NCBI GenBank assembly: GCA_009869945.1
Contig: WIXG01000081.1
Span: 62,001-126,000, forward strand
DNA: 64,000 nucleotides
Direction of reading: 5' to 3'
From: Mesaphorura yosii
Lineage: Eukaryota > Arthropoda > Collembola > Poduromorpha > Tullbergiidae
Position 1 is the first letter of the stretch; every line of letters starts with the position of its first letter. Shown piece by piece: positions 34,366 through 48,700 of the stretch. The translations under genes and the position numbers were made by a program. Under the pieces are notes generated by a model. The model was not told the DNA's origin. It was given only the letters and a program-made list of their open reading frames with translations, and made no database searches.

Positions 34366-34896
34366 CTGCACATTACACAAATGGAATTAGCCTCCTCCAG
34401 CAGTATGCTGATCACGTCCCTCAGAAACCGCTCGTACTTCACTCGCACAGGACTGGAGGCGAACCAGGGGATACAGATTACACTTCCACTACACTCAGAC
34501 TCAGCCTAACTAAAAATATACAAATCACGCCAGCTGACTGTACAGTTTTATTGTTGTACATTGGAAAAGAAGGCCGCCGAGGATTGAAAGACACGCCGAC
34601 TTCGGTTAAACACAAAGTCAATTCTTTAATGAAATTTATGAATTCTTTAGGAATTTAGGAATGAAAATAAAACAATTATTTTGATTTCTAGCTTAAATAC
34701 AATAAATTAGGACACGGGTTTCAATGTCAACTAAACTAATTAATATTAGTTAGATTCACATGAAAAACAACAAATCACCGCAATAGAACTAAATAATTGA
34801 TTGCCAAATCAAAATCAAACTTGTTGCATATCGAAGTTGGTGTGTGACCAGATTTGATTTCCTTGGCGAACGACAAAGGTGCAGAAAGAGTCCCAG
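34366..34896. other. Upstream region of the receptor-like gene
   Basis: AT-rich sequence without a supported exon, apart from the short open frame at 34380-34430 (minus) noted with the small membrane protein. It should hold the promoter of the receptor-like gene. Confidence 0.4.
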
Positions 34897-36019
34897 ATGA
34901 CACTTGAGATGATTAAGACTCCACGGACCACTGATGTTAATGAAAGGCACGAGGAACTTCAAGACAATTTAATTAATCAGTTTGGGTTTTGTGTTTCAAG
35001 ACCGTGCATGACAGCTCAATTACTCCAAGCAGCGCCAGACATGAACCGTCTTCGCCTTCACTTTCCGTATTCACTCTACTCACACACTCGTCTCTACACA
35101 AAAGAAACATACAAACTGCTGGAAATTGGCTGCCTCATCGGCTATTACGCGGCTGGAATTCCATTTGTATGGAAACAGGAACAATTACGACTCGAAACTG
35201 CGACAACTGGAAAATGGCTGTGGCTCCGCAGACGCGCAGTACAATTTTACAGCCTCACTTTCGCGGCCATCGTCTTTACCTCATACATTGTCCATGGCTT
35301 AATATCAGAAGATGGGTTCAACATCGGGACCACTCGTGGCAGTTATCAGTTTATGCTTTGTATGGTTGGACCCATTTCTTTGCTTTTCATTTTTGGTTTC
35401 ACAACTCATCTCCAAGAATTTCCAGCACTCATCAATGCTCTCATTCAAACTTGTGCAAGATATGAAAAAGATAAGGATCGTGTAGCAAAAATGACAACTG
35501 TGCCACAGCAATTTCATCTCTGCAACGCTCTGTACTTGTTTCTTGCCTTCGTCCTCATTTATTTGCCCCTAGCCATGGCAGTTATTTTCCCATTGAGTTG
35601 TGAATATCATGTGTTTACTGTATTACTTCACAATTTACCGTGCACATCTTTAGATACTCTACTCAAGTTTGAGGGATACAACAACAACACTGGCTCGTAC
35701 GTATTCAACTTGTTGGTCTTTGGTAGTTTGTTTCTGTATCAATATCTGATTCTCGGTTCGTACTTTGTAACTATTGCTTCGTCCGCGTCCGCCATATTGT
35801 TTCCAATGTGCTTTTTCCCACAAGAAATTCTACGAGACATGCAGTAAGGACATTTTAAAGTATATAAATTAATTGTTTTCATAATTTTTAAAATTGGGCC
35901 CAAGAATTGAAAATAGTTTTGCTAGAAGGCTGCACTTTACCCGGATTGAATTTTGTTGATTGTACAGACAATTAAAGATTAATCTCATTCTGAACAATAA
36001 TATAATGGACTTTTATTAA
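34897..36019 (+). CDS. Multi-pass membrane protein, chemoreceptor-like
   Basis: A long exon (34897-35843) ends in phase 2 at GTAAGG. A short exon (35968-36019) after TTGTACAG adds 17 residues, giving 332 in all. At least five or six hydrophobic helices are visible, including LLEIGCLIGYYAAGIPFVW, FYSLTFAAIVFTSYIVHGLI, FMLCMVGPISLLFIFGFTTH, LCNALYLFLAFVLIYLPLAM and YFVTIASSASAILFPMCFF. The long first exon with a short final exon, and the overall size, resemble divergent arthropod gustatory-receptor-like families. The classic C-terminal TYhhhhhQF motif is not seen. The first ATG in frame, at 34897, is used. The function as a chemoreceptor is inference from topology and gene structure, not from a motif. 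Confidence 0.55.
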
Positions 36020-38610
36020 ATAACGCTTTCTAGCACATTTTATAGTGTGTTTATACATTCACTCATGTCTGCCTGCCGGCAAATCCTGCCACCACAGGAA
36101 GGTGTGCTCTGTGTTATATCCTTTAAACGAAACATTTCTGTTTAAATCAAAGAAATTTTTACATCTTTATGTGCTTATGCATTAGCATATGCCTATCTGT
36201 CCGTGTGTCACGATTTATTTCTTTAAACACAATTGGACACTGCTTCATGAATTCAGATGAAAGTTTTTGAATGTCGAGCTTATCGCTTCTCAATAAATGC
36301 GAGCGGTGACAGCACTTACAAAGCATGAGATAAATCAGTAAAATCAGAGGTAGAAAATTTGAATTTGTAGTATGGTTGTAAAACGGACGAGGATAAATAA
36401 AGCCTGGTCTTATCCACCGAAGCAATTCCTACACGGCATTTTCTATGTTTAGCCGCTATTAATATGGAATGTATGCAGCAGTAACGGTCTCTCATCTTTT
36501 CTATTTATCATTGGAAGCTGTATATGACTTCGGAAGCTAGGTGGCCGCGGAATAAGCAAAATGCGTTGGTCACGTGCGAATTGCGTCACGTTTATATTAA
36601 ATTATATGAGCGAACTTTCGAATGGCTGATATTAATAAAAATTTGCTCCTGACAATGAAGCATAGCAAAGCTGATGTAAATGTGTGCCACTAGTGCCAGA
36701 TTTAAGCGGATACAGATGGACGCAACAATATATTTCCTATTGAGCCCAAGTCCCGAGTAAATTAGCTTAAATTGTTCATTCTATTTCCATATTCAGGCTC
36801 CCTTTCTTTCTAATTTTTTCATTCCTGCTTTCTATTTCTATTAGCTTCTCATGTTCAATACATTAAAACCTGTTACGTTTGCATGTTTACGTTCGTTTAG
36901 TTCAATGACTTTCTTCCCAAAAAATGGCTTCCAAGATTTTAGATGTGCTTATTGACTTGTCAAAGTCGACCAAAGAACTCTGTTTAACTGATCTCGATTC
37001 TAAGTGCATGCTACTACCAGATGACGAAAATAATTTCATTTGTATTTCTCTGTGCAACTGTATTTCTAACTAATTAACTGAAAAGTCTAATTAATTAATT
37101 AAAGCATTTGTGAACCTTATGAAATTTATAATTTCGACATGATAAATAAATTGACTGCCTAAGAAAAAAGTTGTACCGGCAACATCGAATCAATATCCGA
37201 ATCGTACTGGATTGTTGAGTGTCCTTCACTGTTCATTTAGCGATTAGGTATAGATTCGTTAATGGCACAAAGCGATTTCGATAACGCTTGGATGCGGGGA
37301 CTTCAGTGGCATACCAATATGCAGCCATTTGCAGGCCCCGCCGTCACCGGGCCAACATCGGACCGATATAGAACTTCCATCATGTATATATCAGTTTAAT
37401 GTCGGGAAAGTGACCATTTCGTAAACCCTGCCAGCAGTTGCGTCACCCATTGGGCCAGTACTTGCCCTACACGTGAATGTTTGTTGGGTCGTATGAAGAC
37501 TGAGTTCAGGTCAAGTTCATTTAGATGATTATTCATAGTTCAAGATTTCTTCTCGATCGGCACTCGTATACATAAGTCAGACTGCGTCTGATATTCTAAT
37601 CGAAATTTTGTCTGTCAGATTCTATCAGGAATGCTGGAATCTGGTATTGACAGGCGACTGGTAGTTGGTTTATGATATCACCGCATCAGGCTACACCAGC
37701 GTTGCCGTATCGGTAGAATTAAGGTCAGTTATGTTATTTGAAGACAATACATAATCTTGGTCAAGTTAGTTAGTGCTGATGTTCACAGTCTGGAGTGACT
37801 GTGTCCATGCCATTAGTGGCAGTTGGGAGTGACTCAGCTCTTTCTTTCCTATTCAGTTCTATTTAGCTTTGCTTAAAAACAAATTGCATTAAACGTCAAT
37901 TGGTCAAGGTTCACACTTTCGCACATGGGAGAATGCAAGCCGTGCAACTTATCTGCTGTTTTTTCCATAGTGCGCCTATCTTTTTACGATAAAATGCGAA
38001 GAAGTCCTGATTTCGCAATCTTGAAGCGGTTTCCAAATGTACCACACACACGCGCACCTTTCTGTGCCAAATTCCGAAATTCCATTGCATAACGTTATCT
38101 GTTCAGTTAATCAGTTTCCTGAGAAACTCTTTCGTCGACACCAGTCGCCGGCTCACCGGACGCGGGGTGGATCCATCGAAGTTAGTCAGGACTCAAGGTA
38201 TCCGTACCATAACGTGGTCCTGGCACTTTGTTGTTACTTGAATCAAGACTGGGCAATCTTAGCCGCGAAATATTGAAGCTCATCTTTACGCGAATCGAAC
38301 TGAGCGGAATTGGAGCACAAAAGCCGTTGTGTTGACTTTTCACTTATTACTTGCAAATCAAGATGAGTTACTTGTTGTCTCAAGATCAAATTAGCGGGTA
38401 GGGGTGATTATTAGTGCTAGTGTTGGCGAGCTCCACCTGCGGAGGACGTTCGGTGTAAGATAAGACAGAGTTAACGAAGTCATCTTCTAATTCTGCGAAA
38501 AATAATAACAGTTGTCTGACTTCAGACTTGCTTCTTTAAACTCGGCACAAAGGTCAAATGGTCAAATTCGCATCTTGTCTGGAGCGTAGTTGACCTGCTA
38601 GACTATCACG
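36020..38610. other. 2.6-kb intergenic region upstream of RECQL5
   Basis: No supported gene. Short frames at 36159-36425 (minus) and 38037-38276 (plus) have no family. A comparatively GC-rich patch at about 37280-37480 stands out from its AT-rich surroundings. It contains the small palindrome ATCGGACCGAT and two related words (CGTCACCGGGCCA and CGTCACCCATTGGGCCA). Confidence 0.4.
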
Positions 38611-41600
38611 ATGTCAAGGGTATCCGCTTCTGTCAAGACCGACGTCGGTGAGAGCCCCAGTTCGAGCTCTAGCTTCATTTCTGGTTCGGTCGACGAGAAG
38701 CTGCTCTCCGCAATGAAGAAATTCTTCGGCTACTCTGATTTCAAGTCCGAATTACAGAAGAAAGCCGTCAAAGCCGTGGTGGAAGGTAATCAAAGCACTA
38801 GACTCTGGTGACTGCTGGCTGGTAATTTTCTTTCCTAATCTAACTTCCGGTTTTTTTTTCAACGTATTAGGAAACAAGAATGTCTACGTGTCGATGCCGA
38901 CGGGCTCCGGGAAGAGTTTGGTGTACATGTTGCCGGCAGCGCTACAAGAGCGAAAATTCGCTATTGTAATCTGCCCATTAATTGCCTTGATACAGGTATA
39001 AAGTCTTGGTCTTTTAATTTAGCTTATGTCAGATATCATTTGTCGACCTATTCTGCAGGACCAAGTCGATCACTTAACCAAATTCAAGATCAGAGCTGAG
39101 ACAATTAATTCACACACAGGTGAGAAGGAAAAGAAAAGAATTCTTGCGGATTTGTTCACGAGAATTCCAAATACAAAGCTACTGTACATCACACCTGAGA
39201 AACTGGCTACGCCAGGGTTCAGAGTAAGCCAGCATTTCAGTTAACTTCGATTGTACAGCTAGACTGTTTCTGATGAAATATTTCTTCCACTAGTCAATGC
39301 TGGAAAATTTCATTAATCAGGACAAGATTTCATTAATTGTGGTGGATGAAGCTCACTGTGTGGTACGTAAAAGAGGCTTTCAACTATTCACAATTTCGAC
39401 CAGTAGAAATGAATTTTTCATATTCTATCATTTCCAGAGTCAGTGGGGACATGATTTCAGGCGTGATTATCTAAAGCTTGGCGATAGTAGAGACTCTTAC
39501 AAATACATTCCATGGGTGGCTTTGACAGCAACGGCAAACAAAAAAGTGAGTTTCTTTTTCTATGAAGCTCCAAACCAATAACCAATGTCACATTTTCCTG
39601 AATTTGGCGCAGGTTGAAGCAGACATCCTGGAACACCTTAAATTAAGTCAGCCACTGAAGTTCAAGGCTTCCTGCTTCCGACCGAATTTGTTCTACGACG
39701 TCGTCTTTAAAGAAACGCTTGACCATCCGTACGATGAACTCGTCGCTTTTTGTACGGGATGCCTCGGCAATGATTGGGAGAAGCAAAAGCCCGTAAATGC
39801 ATCTCCTTTATTTCTGCACTTGTACCTCACACTTCTACTGATTTAATCCCTCCTTCATTTCATTTAGCCCGCCCGTGGCTGTGGAATAATTTATTGTCGC
39901 ACGCGCGATATGACGGTTGAGGTTGCAGATATCTTAACCAAGAAACGCCTCACAACGAAGGCGTACCATGCCGGTAAATTAAAAAATTACTAACTACTAG
40001 TTACCTCACCTGTAATCTGAATATTAAGAATTTTTCCTTCAGGGCTGAAACAATCTGAAAGAGATATGATTCAAGACGAATGGATGAGTGGAAAACTTCC
40101 AGTCATTACAGCAACTGTGAGCTTTGGAATGGGAGTTGATAAGGCTTCAGTCAGGTTAGTGGACAAAAGAACACTGTAGGCATTTTGTCAGAATTAATTT
40201 TAATTGCTGTATTTTTGCACTGTAGGTTTGTGTGTCATTGGTCCATGTCACAAAACGTCGCCAGCTACTATCAAGAGTCAGGAAGGGCTGGCAGAGATGG
40301 ACGGAAAGCTTGGTGCCGTTTGTATCATTCCAGAGAGGTACAATTACATTAAGGATATAAAAGTTATTCCTGGTCTACTTAAGGTTTGTTCATTCTTATT
40401 ATGTAGGAAAGGGACACAATCAGCTTCTTAGTTCGGAGGGACCTCGAGGAAAAGACTGAGGCACAGGCGAAGGCTATCAAGGACGGTTTCGAAGCTATGG
40501 TGAAGTATTGTGAGGAGCCACATTGTCGGCACAAATACTTTTGCAAGTATTTCGGAGAAGACGAGTTGAGAGACTGTAAGGAATGGTGTGACGCGTGCTG
40601 CAATCGAAAAGAGGTGAGTTCTTATTCTGGTTTCGGTTTGCTAATAAAGTCAAGGTCAGATTGTAAATCTTACGACTTTTAATTGAATTGATTGTAGTTG
40701 GAGAAAGAGATTGAGAAATACCAAATGGCTTTCATGTCGCGAGGCCAATTTACAGTGTCCAATTTAAATGTGAATGGAGGCGACGGCGATTTGTATGGCG
40801 GAGGAAGACAAGGTCAAAGGAGAGAGGAGGAAGCATATCAAGGTAGGACAAGGACACTACAACTGCAAAAGTCAAAACGTATGCTGCTTGCTGACGTTAG
40901 GATGTGGATTTTTTAAGGGTTTGAAAGTGCAAGTTCGTACTTTGAAACAAAAGCGAAGAATAAATCGACAGAATTGATCAGGGAGCAATTTGCCAAGAGA
41001 AATGGCCTCCAAAAGAATAGCGTCGGTATCAAGACAGCTGCCCAAGTGCTGGAAGAGAAAATGGCGAAAGATTGCAGAGTAAAGGCAGCTGGTGCCACAG
41101 CTACAAAGGTCAAGGGTCTCACTTTAATGCGACGGGAAACTTACCTCAACTCGTTGATCGATGCTTTGCAAAAGAACTGCGATACTTATCCTGACAAAGA
41201 CATCGATCTCATAAGGAAAGACTTTCTTAGCTGTGCTATCGACCTAGAATATGAAGTCTTTTCGTCAAGCACAATCACATCACTTTATCAACGTGCATTA
41301 GCGTTCAAGGTAAGAAATCTGACAACCATCAACTTAATGTGTCCAAGAAAGCCAAGAATTTATTCATCGCTCTATCTTTTGACTTGACAGCTAGACGCAA
41401 TCAAAAAGGCCACGACTTTGTGCGAGGAACTTCGAAAATACCATGAAAACCTTCCAAAATCATCACAAGTTTCGCCATCAACTCAATCGGTCAAATTATT
41501 GGGCAAAATTGTGAAAGTTCACTTGCCCGATGACGCTCCTCCTACTGCGGGCGCTTCCAAACAAACCGCTGCCCCTGCGAAGGCGTCCACGTCTTGGGCA

Positions 41601-42771
41601 AAGAAGAATCTGTCCTTCAAGAGAAGAACTTCACCAACGAGACAGATGAAGCTGGACGAATTTTGTGAATCTTCTGATGCCTCAACATCGTCGTCAAGTC
41701 CATTCAGTTCATCGAGCGAAAGCAGCAACGCGAACGCGAAGAAAGCTCCACAAGGACGGGAAAAAGTCGGTGTGGAAAATGAGAAGAAGGAGAAGTTGAA
41801 GGCGAAGGCAAAAGTGAGTTACAAGAAAGAGAATGCTGAGCCTGAGCCCCGTTCGAAGTTGGACAAAGACGAAGAGCCAACGACAACGGCAGCATCGAAG
41901 AAGAGACTGACTGCCATAAAAACTGAAGCCCTGACTAATCAGCCGTCTACATGGACTGGAAAACGCGAGAGACAAGAAACTCCATTGAAGCAAGAAGAGA
42001 CTACGACGGAGGCAAAGAAACCTAGAATAGATTATACGAAGGTAAAAGTCCAAAAAGAGCTAAAGGCGACTGCCATATTTAACAGCATCTTCCCCAATCC
42101 GCCACCACCACCACGCCCGCGCGATCGCGAGCAACAGAGCCACGTGCCTGAACCTGAACCACCTGCCCGTGCAAGTGGTTTTGGAGAACTCTCGTACTCA
42201 GCCCGTGCTGAGAGTCCTCCAGCCCCATCAAGTCCAAGCCGTCCCAGCTTGCCTGACGAACCACCGCCCAGGGCGAGGGCAGTGACAACTCCCGAGTCCG
42301 AGAGCGAGGCAGTCGCAGATTCTGAAGCTTCTGGTCCTGCTGCTCCCGCGCCGCTTAAAGTTCTGAAAGTGATTTTAAAGCGCGAAGTCGTGCCAATAGT
42401 ACCTGTACCGCCAGTGCTCGAGCTTACTCCCGAGCAATCGCATCGGCGTATCGCTCTTGTTGTAGACACTCTTAAGAAATCAGGCAAAGTGCCCAAGGAA
42501 GCGATCCGGAAGGTGACGTTATGCATCTGCAGGAAGTTAGGACGTGAATACCCACGAGGTAAGATCAAACTTGTATACCGCAATCCCACCGTTAATTGTG
42601 CAAGGTCTGAATGTGGCACATTAACCATGAACGTACGCGTTTCTTCAATTTTTTTTAGAAGAAACGGACGCTGTCAACGAGGAGCGAGTACGAGGGTTCG
42701 TGATGGGGTTCGTGCTGCGGAAGAACAAAAACCCAGAAAGTTCCAATCCTCCCAGTTCCGAGTTCGACTAA
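38611..42771 (+). CDS. RECQL5: ATP-dependent DNA helicase RECQ5
   Basis: Fourteen exons give 1058 residues: 38611-38785, 38871-38995, 39059-39223, 39294-39362, 39438-39545, 39613-39792, 39868-39973, 40043-40154, 40226-40337, 40407-40613, 40698-40842, 40918-41309, 41391-42558, 42659-42771. The helicase core carries Walker A TGSGKS (about residues 69-74), [17 protein letters not shown] (about 173) and [13 protein letters not shown] zinc-binding block follows ([12 protein letters not shown], later CKEWCDACC). The central linker is disordered, and the last 60-70 residues match the RECQL5 SRI domain ([20 protein letters not shown] to RVRGFVMGF) that binds hyperphosphorylated RNA polymerase II. RECQL5 displaces RAD51 and limits transcription-associated genome instability. 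The length compares with 991 in human. AATAAA is at 42966. Confidence 0.96.
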
Positions 42772-45700
42772 TCGAGTTCCCTCTTCTTCGACTTCGAATA
42801 AATCTACAGTTCTTTTAATGTTGTCAATTTTTTAATTCGTCAGTTTTAGCCAGCGAAGCAGCGGCCAGCGTTTTAAGTTTTACCTTAATACTATTTTTAA
42901 TTTATTTAATAACTGTCACTACCGAGAAAGGTTTTTGGTATTGTGGATTGTCTATTCTAAGGAGAAATAAATTTTAGACATTCATCGACAAAGAGAAAGG
43001 AGGCGAATGGAAATTTTGTACTTGCGACTACTACTTGCACTGCATTGCATCGCGTTGAATTTTTCTGGCGTTACGCGTTGGCTTCTTGAGTCTTGGCTGG
43101 CATGGCAAAGAATGGTGTAGTTTTAATGAGTTTCGGAACTGCAGAGACTAATGGAATGTGTGCGGAAGGTATTAGCATTCTAATCACGTGTGTAAAATGC
43201 GTTTGAAAAACATTTGGTCTTGGTGAGACAAACAACACAAGATAAATGAGTTGAAGATTATGAAAAAGAAGCATTTATTTAGCAACAAAAATGGGAAATC
43301 TTCAGTCAGCAGACGGATAGCTTCTCTTCTGCTTCGACGCTGGGCTGTGTTCTTGTTCCGAAGAAGCAGGCAAGAAACAGATGTGAACGCGAGAAGAAAC
43401 TAATTAATCTTGTTTTATACTTTTCCACTCCAAAGCAAAGGCGCGCTCGAGCTGCACACTTCGTTTGTCGTTGCCTTTTGCTTCTCGTGCTCTCAAACCT
43501 CTATTCACGATCCTCTTCTTGTCTGAATTCGTGGAAATGAAACAAGAATTTGAATCATATTCGTCAAAAATGCTGTAATTACATTTATAACATCATCTTT
43601 GTCACTTCAGACATGTCAGCCTGTCAACGTCGAGTCTTCCTTGCCTTTTGCAGTGAAAATTGGCACTAATGAAGTCTGCATCTTCAGTCTTCGTGTTTTA
43701 ATTTACAGTTTTGACAGATTTCGTCATATTTTGACGAGTATTTTAATATTTTCGTATTTTTACAAGTGCAGACTGCAAATATTTAATTCGTAGTCTAGTC
43801 ACACTTGGCTTGGCGTGGCTTGGAGCTTGGCAATGGCCACAAAAACGCCAGATGCAGATTCCTGAGCACTTCAGCTTGTGCTGGGTGCTTGCTTGACAGC
43901 TTTAACAAGATAATGTTTAGTTGCTGGAGCACAAAGTGTTGTTAAGCCGAGACTTACTTTAATATGGGTCACCCTTCGACTGAGCAGAAAACGCAGAGAA
44001 CGCAGAGCAAAGCAGAAAGCAAGATCCCCTTCGTTTTGTCCAAAAATTAGGCGTAATTTGTCAACTTTCAAACCTACAAAGTATTCGTATTTCGTGTTCG
44101 CGGCGCAGCGCAGTGAGGGAGAAAGAGATTATGAATGTCTTACAAGGAATTCATTCATTTCTCGAGTCGAGGTGCGGGCGAGAAGTGTGAAGATGAAGAT
44201 GAGAAAGGAAACAAGATCGTCGTTATCCTGACTGGAGAGCTTGCTGGCTGCTGGAAAAATTTCATGGTTGGCATTTTTTCCACCACATAAAATACAAAAC
44301 TCCAAATAACAGCAACCAAGCTAGCGTCACAAGCCGAGCTTGTCATTTCACTCGCATTGCATCGCGCGGCGATGGCTCATAACTAACCAAACAAATGACA
44401 ATGTTTTCAAACATTAACATCACAAGCGCAGACGTTTACTTTTAGTTTACTGGAAACAGAAGGCAAGCCAAGCCAGCCATCTTTCTCGAGAAATGGCAGC
44501 CCGGCAAGGCAGGCAGGCATGATTTAATGAGATTGTGTAGGAAAATTCGGAACTTGCCAAGAAAAACGTTACTTTATCTCAATCACTGCTTTTATTTTTA
44601 TTATCTCATTTTCTTTTAGCATCACACCAGGCAGCAATTTTTCTGCACGCGAGTGCGAATGTGAATGCGAATGGAAAGAACAATGTAATTCGAGAATCAG
44701 TCAACCACGCTCACGCCTGCCTTCAAACTGCAATGCAAAAAATCGGCTCCGGCTCGAAAATCGTGGGCTTCAGTCTCAATTTCAGTTTCGGGTTGTTATG
44801 ACTTTTATTGTAGGTACAAGTAATTCATTTAACAATTCATTCAGCCAGCAAGTTGTGAGTTGTTCGTTGCTGGTGCCAAAAGCATTTATTACAGACAAGC
44901 AGCGCTGTGCTGTGCTGCTGTTGGAGTCGAGGAAAGTCAATACGGGATGGCATGCCATGGATTTGGAGGAGTGCACTATTCCGAGACGAATGAGAAAAAT
45001 GATTGTTATTTTAAGGTTGAAGTTAAGCTGATTTGATGAGAGGCCAAGAAAGGGTTCAACCCACTGCTGCGTGCGATCGCTGCGCTGTCGCTTTCCTCTG
45101 CATTGTGGGCTGAATGGCTCACGAGCGAGATGTGAGATGATGATTCTGATTCTGGGAAAGAGATTGACTGGAATAAACTGTAACAACAACATAAGCAAGC
45201 ACGGCTACGGCAGGCAGGCAAGCAGGACGACAGGAAAATGAAAGCCAAGCCAGCGCAGCGAAAATGTTATCTATGGTAAAATATTTGGCGTCAAATTTAT
45301 GATGTTGATTTTCTGAGAATGAGATTGCTGCTGCTGCTATTTGGAGGATGAAACTGAAATGTGTTTCTTGCGTGAGCAAATTATTTACTCAGAACCTCGA
45401 AAAATTAAGAAATGACAGCCTCCGCGTCTGCGACGTGAAACCGTGACGGCAGGCACGTTACTTCGCTTGCAAAATTCAAGCCGCGTGGCCAAGCCAAGTG
45501 ATTATGAAATATTTTACTTTACTTCACTCTTTTCGTATCTCGCTAACGCTAACTAGCTTGTGTAAACAATTTGAGGTGTCAATTCTGAAATGAAATGCAC
45601 GAGAATATTTTTATGAAAGCCTTCAGGTTAAAATATTGCTTTTTTATTGGACAGACGCGTGTTTGCTTTTTGCATTTTTCGCTTTGCCCTCCCCTGCGAT

Positions 45701-48700
45701 CGAAGATGAAGGATTTCGAGATTTGGCGTGGACGGACGACGTATGAGCCCAAAAATAATCTCCACGTGTAAGCGTCAAGCATTTTAAATTTGTTATTACC
45801 ACAGATTTCCTGATTCCTGAACGCAGAATCTTGCTAATAAGACGGATCGAAGCCAACCTGTCAACTCTAACCAAATCGATTATTTTGGCATAAATTACAC
45901 GAGACTGTTTGTTCAACTAATCAAGTCTGAGCCGTTTCACTTTACACACTTCGCAGTTTGCCAATTTCGCATTTCTGCTTGGGTAAACCAGCGACAGGGT
46001 TGCCAAAATAATAATAAATGATGATGAGTTTGTGCATTTCCAAAACCTAACTAACCATAAACAGTTTGCATTGAGCATTGAGCTACGAAATGAAAACTGA
46101 ATTTTGGCCCGTGTTGGCTTTCAAGCTGAAGAAATCGTTCACAGTGGTTCGGTGTCGGCACAACAAATGAAATTAATTACTGAATTATGAGAATCGACCC
46201 TCGGAGCCCTCACAAGTACAATTAGCGCCTTCACTTTCCGCTTTCGGCGGCCCGTCTTAATGAAGTTTCCATTGAGAACTCGAACTCGCTTCTCGAACGC
46301 AGCAGCCGCCGGTTCGAAGAAACTTTCCCCACTCTCGTCATGGCCTCGACCGGCCGGCGGATCAATTACTCGTTCTCGCTCTCGTTTCGGCACCGACATT
46401 GGCATCGGCGCTTTTGTGGCGAGATCTTCTTGCTTATTGCTTGCTCTTGTTGTTTCCGCCTCTTCTTCTGTTTTGGTGTGAAAAACAAATGTATCATGTA
46501 AAAAGAACATAATTGTGGACCTTATTAACGCAGGACCCTTCTTAATAACAAAGGGTCCTTTCTTCTTTTTTTTCTGTGAGAAGGTTTCTTCAAAGACCGT
46601 CGGCTCAGTCGGCAAGTAGTAAGACCACATTCATTTAAACTTGTGCTGCTGATTATGATTATGTATGGCCGGGTTCAAACATGAAAACATGCTACGGTTG
46701 TACGCATCACTAAACATGTTCTTGCACTTGCAAAAAATTCCTTCGGCAAAAGAATCCTTTGGTGAGGCGCCCTATAAAGTATGAAATAATTTTTTGTACG
46801 TACATCGAATGACTGATAAATCTCACCGAAATTGGAAATCCAGATTGCGTAAGGGAACTTGTCAGATTTACCAACTTTTTACCTTAAACATGGCGAAAGT
46901 TAGTCAAATATTGGCCAAATCGGAAAAAATGCGCAAATCTACACCAAAATACGCGATTTTTTGTTTTCGTAATTTTTTCGATATCTTGGTTAGTTTTCGA
47001 GAAATTGCTGCTGATAGGTTTGGGCATACGGGTAGCCGCATACCTTTAGCTTAGTTTGCGCTGTTGACAACGCATAGCCTCTCACCAAAGGAAAAATGAA
47101 GCGAAATCAGTGAGTATTGAGTATTATTTTAAATAGCACAATGTTATTATTCTCATTCTGGACGGAAAAATAACAATTTACGACGCGGTGCGGCTGTGAA
47201 CTTTCATCTTTTCCGAGGATCGATCGTAGATTTAATAATTTCATTATAGGGATAACTGGCAAGACTGGCAACGCAAGCAGCGCTTTGACAAAGCGACAGA
47301 GACTGAAACCGTAAACAAGGATGGAAGTGCTCAATGAAATTGGAGACCGATCCTTATCAGGTTAATCAGGTCTGATGTTGAAATTGGTACGGATGCGGAC
47401 AAGAAACACGGCAACTGTGTTCTTGCTGGCTGTGTGATTGTGATTTGTCCAGAAATTTGACCTTATTTGTCTGAATCCTTTCGTATTGTTATTATTGTCA
47501 TTGTCTTCATCATCTCCATAACCAATCGCAATCGTCGTAGTGGTTATTTGGGCATTTTTCGCATGATCGCATCTTTTGTTGCTTACAATCGGTAAAATTC
47601 AATATGCCATGTCGTGGCAGTTTGCTGCCTGAAGTTTCAGTTTCAACCCGTTCGGCGGCTCGGCTCGGCGCAAGGTGCACACGCCTGGCGATGAGCTTCC
47701 ATTGTTTAAAGTTCGGAGCACTGATTTGAGATACTGATTACAACAAAGAAGTGAACGAACGAAGCAAAACAAGCTCAGATTGTATTTCTCTCACGATCTC
47801 CAAAATAAATAATGTTTCATGGATCTCTCAACAAAGGGCAGGCATCAGGATTTGTTTAATGATATTATTATGCTTGAGTTATAAATGTTATCATATCCAA
47901 GCTCGTAAAACGTAAAATTGTGTAATCAAATTAGAAGATCGAAAATACTCGAACATTTGTTATCCGCGCTCGAGACTTGATAACGAGTCTTCGGTTTTCT
48001 GCTCTGCGCTTTCACGCAGCAGCGCAGCTGTAAAAAGTAATAAATGTTTAATTACTTCCAAATGTTTATTTGATATTTCCAAATATTTCGATTGTTACAC
48101 TAACCATTTGGTCTCACGTGTCGAATAGGTTTCAATATTCTTTTATAAGTTCGAGATGAAATCTGTCCACTTTTGAGCCAGGACAGATCCGAAAGACAGC
48201 ACCGAACAACAAAACTGGCAAATCGCAAGTAAAAGTTAAAGAACACGCCACGCGACGCAAAAGTTCAAGTTTTCACGATCTGATGGAATTCTCGTGTTCG
48301 CAAAAAGTAAAAATAGTTTGTGCTTGGAACTTTCCGAGAAAACATTTGTTCGGGCTCACACGAGTTGCCGTTTGAGGAGAGTAAACATTGCAGAGATGAG
48401 ATCGAGGACGAACCGGGCAGGCAGGCAGGCGCAGGATTCAGGACGGGACGGCCTGGTTGAGCTGCTGCTGGCGGTGACTGGCTGCTTCTGCTTTGCAGCA
48501 GTGTGGACTTTGTTTTAAACTTTTGTTTGTACAAGGCTCAAGACTGTCACACGAGAAACTACTTTTCACTTCACTTACCCCGAACTCAAACTCGACGGAC
48601 ACGGGCACGCACGGGTGTGAGCTGTTTTTATGATGTTATGTGCAAAATTTACACCCTCGACCAGCTATTGCTTCGCGTGTCTTGCTAATTTGCTCATCTT

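Noticed and set aside
36159-36425. 88-codon minus-strand frame with a hydrophobic stretch
   Set aside because: It starts with TTG, not ATG. There is no acceptor with a supporting upstream exon and no family resemblance.
46139-46630. 163-codon open frame on the minus strand in the gene-poor region
   Set aside because: Low-complexity Lys and Ala runs, no domain, no splice partners, and no homologue recalled. A frame of this length is plausible by chance in this composition.
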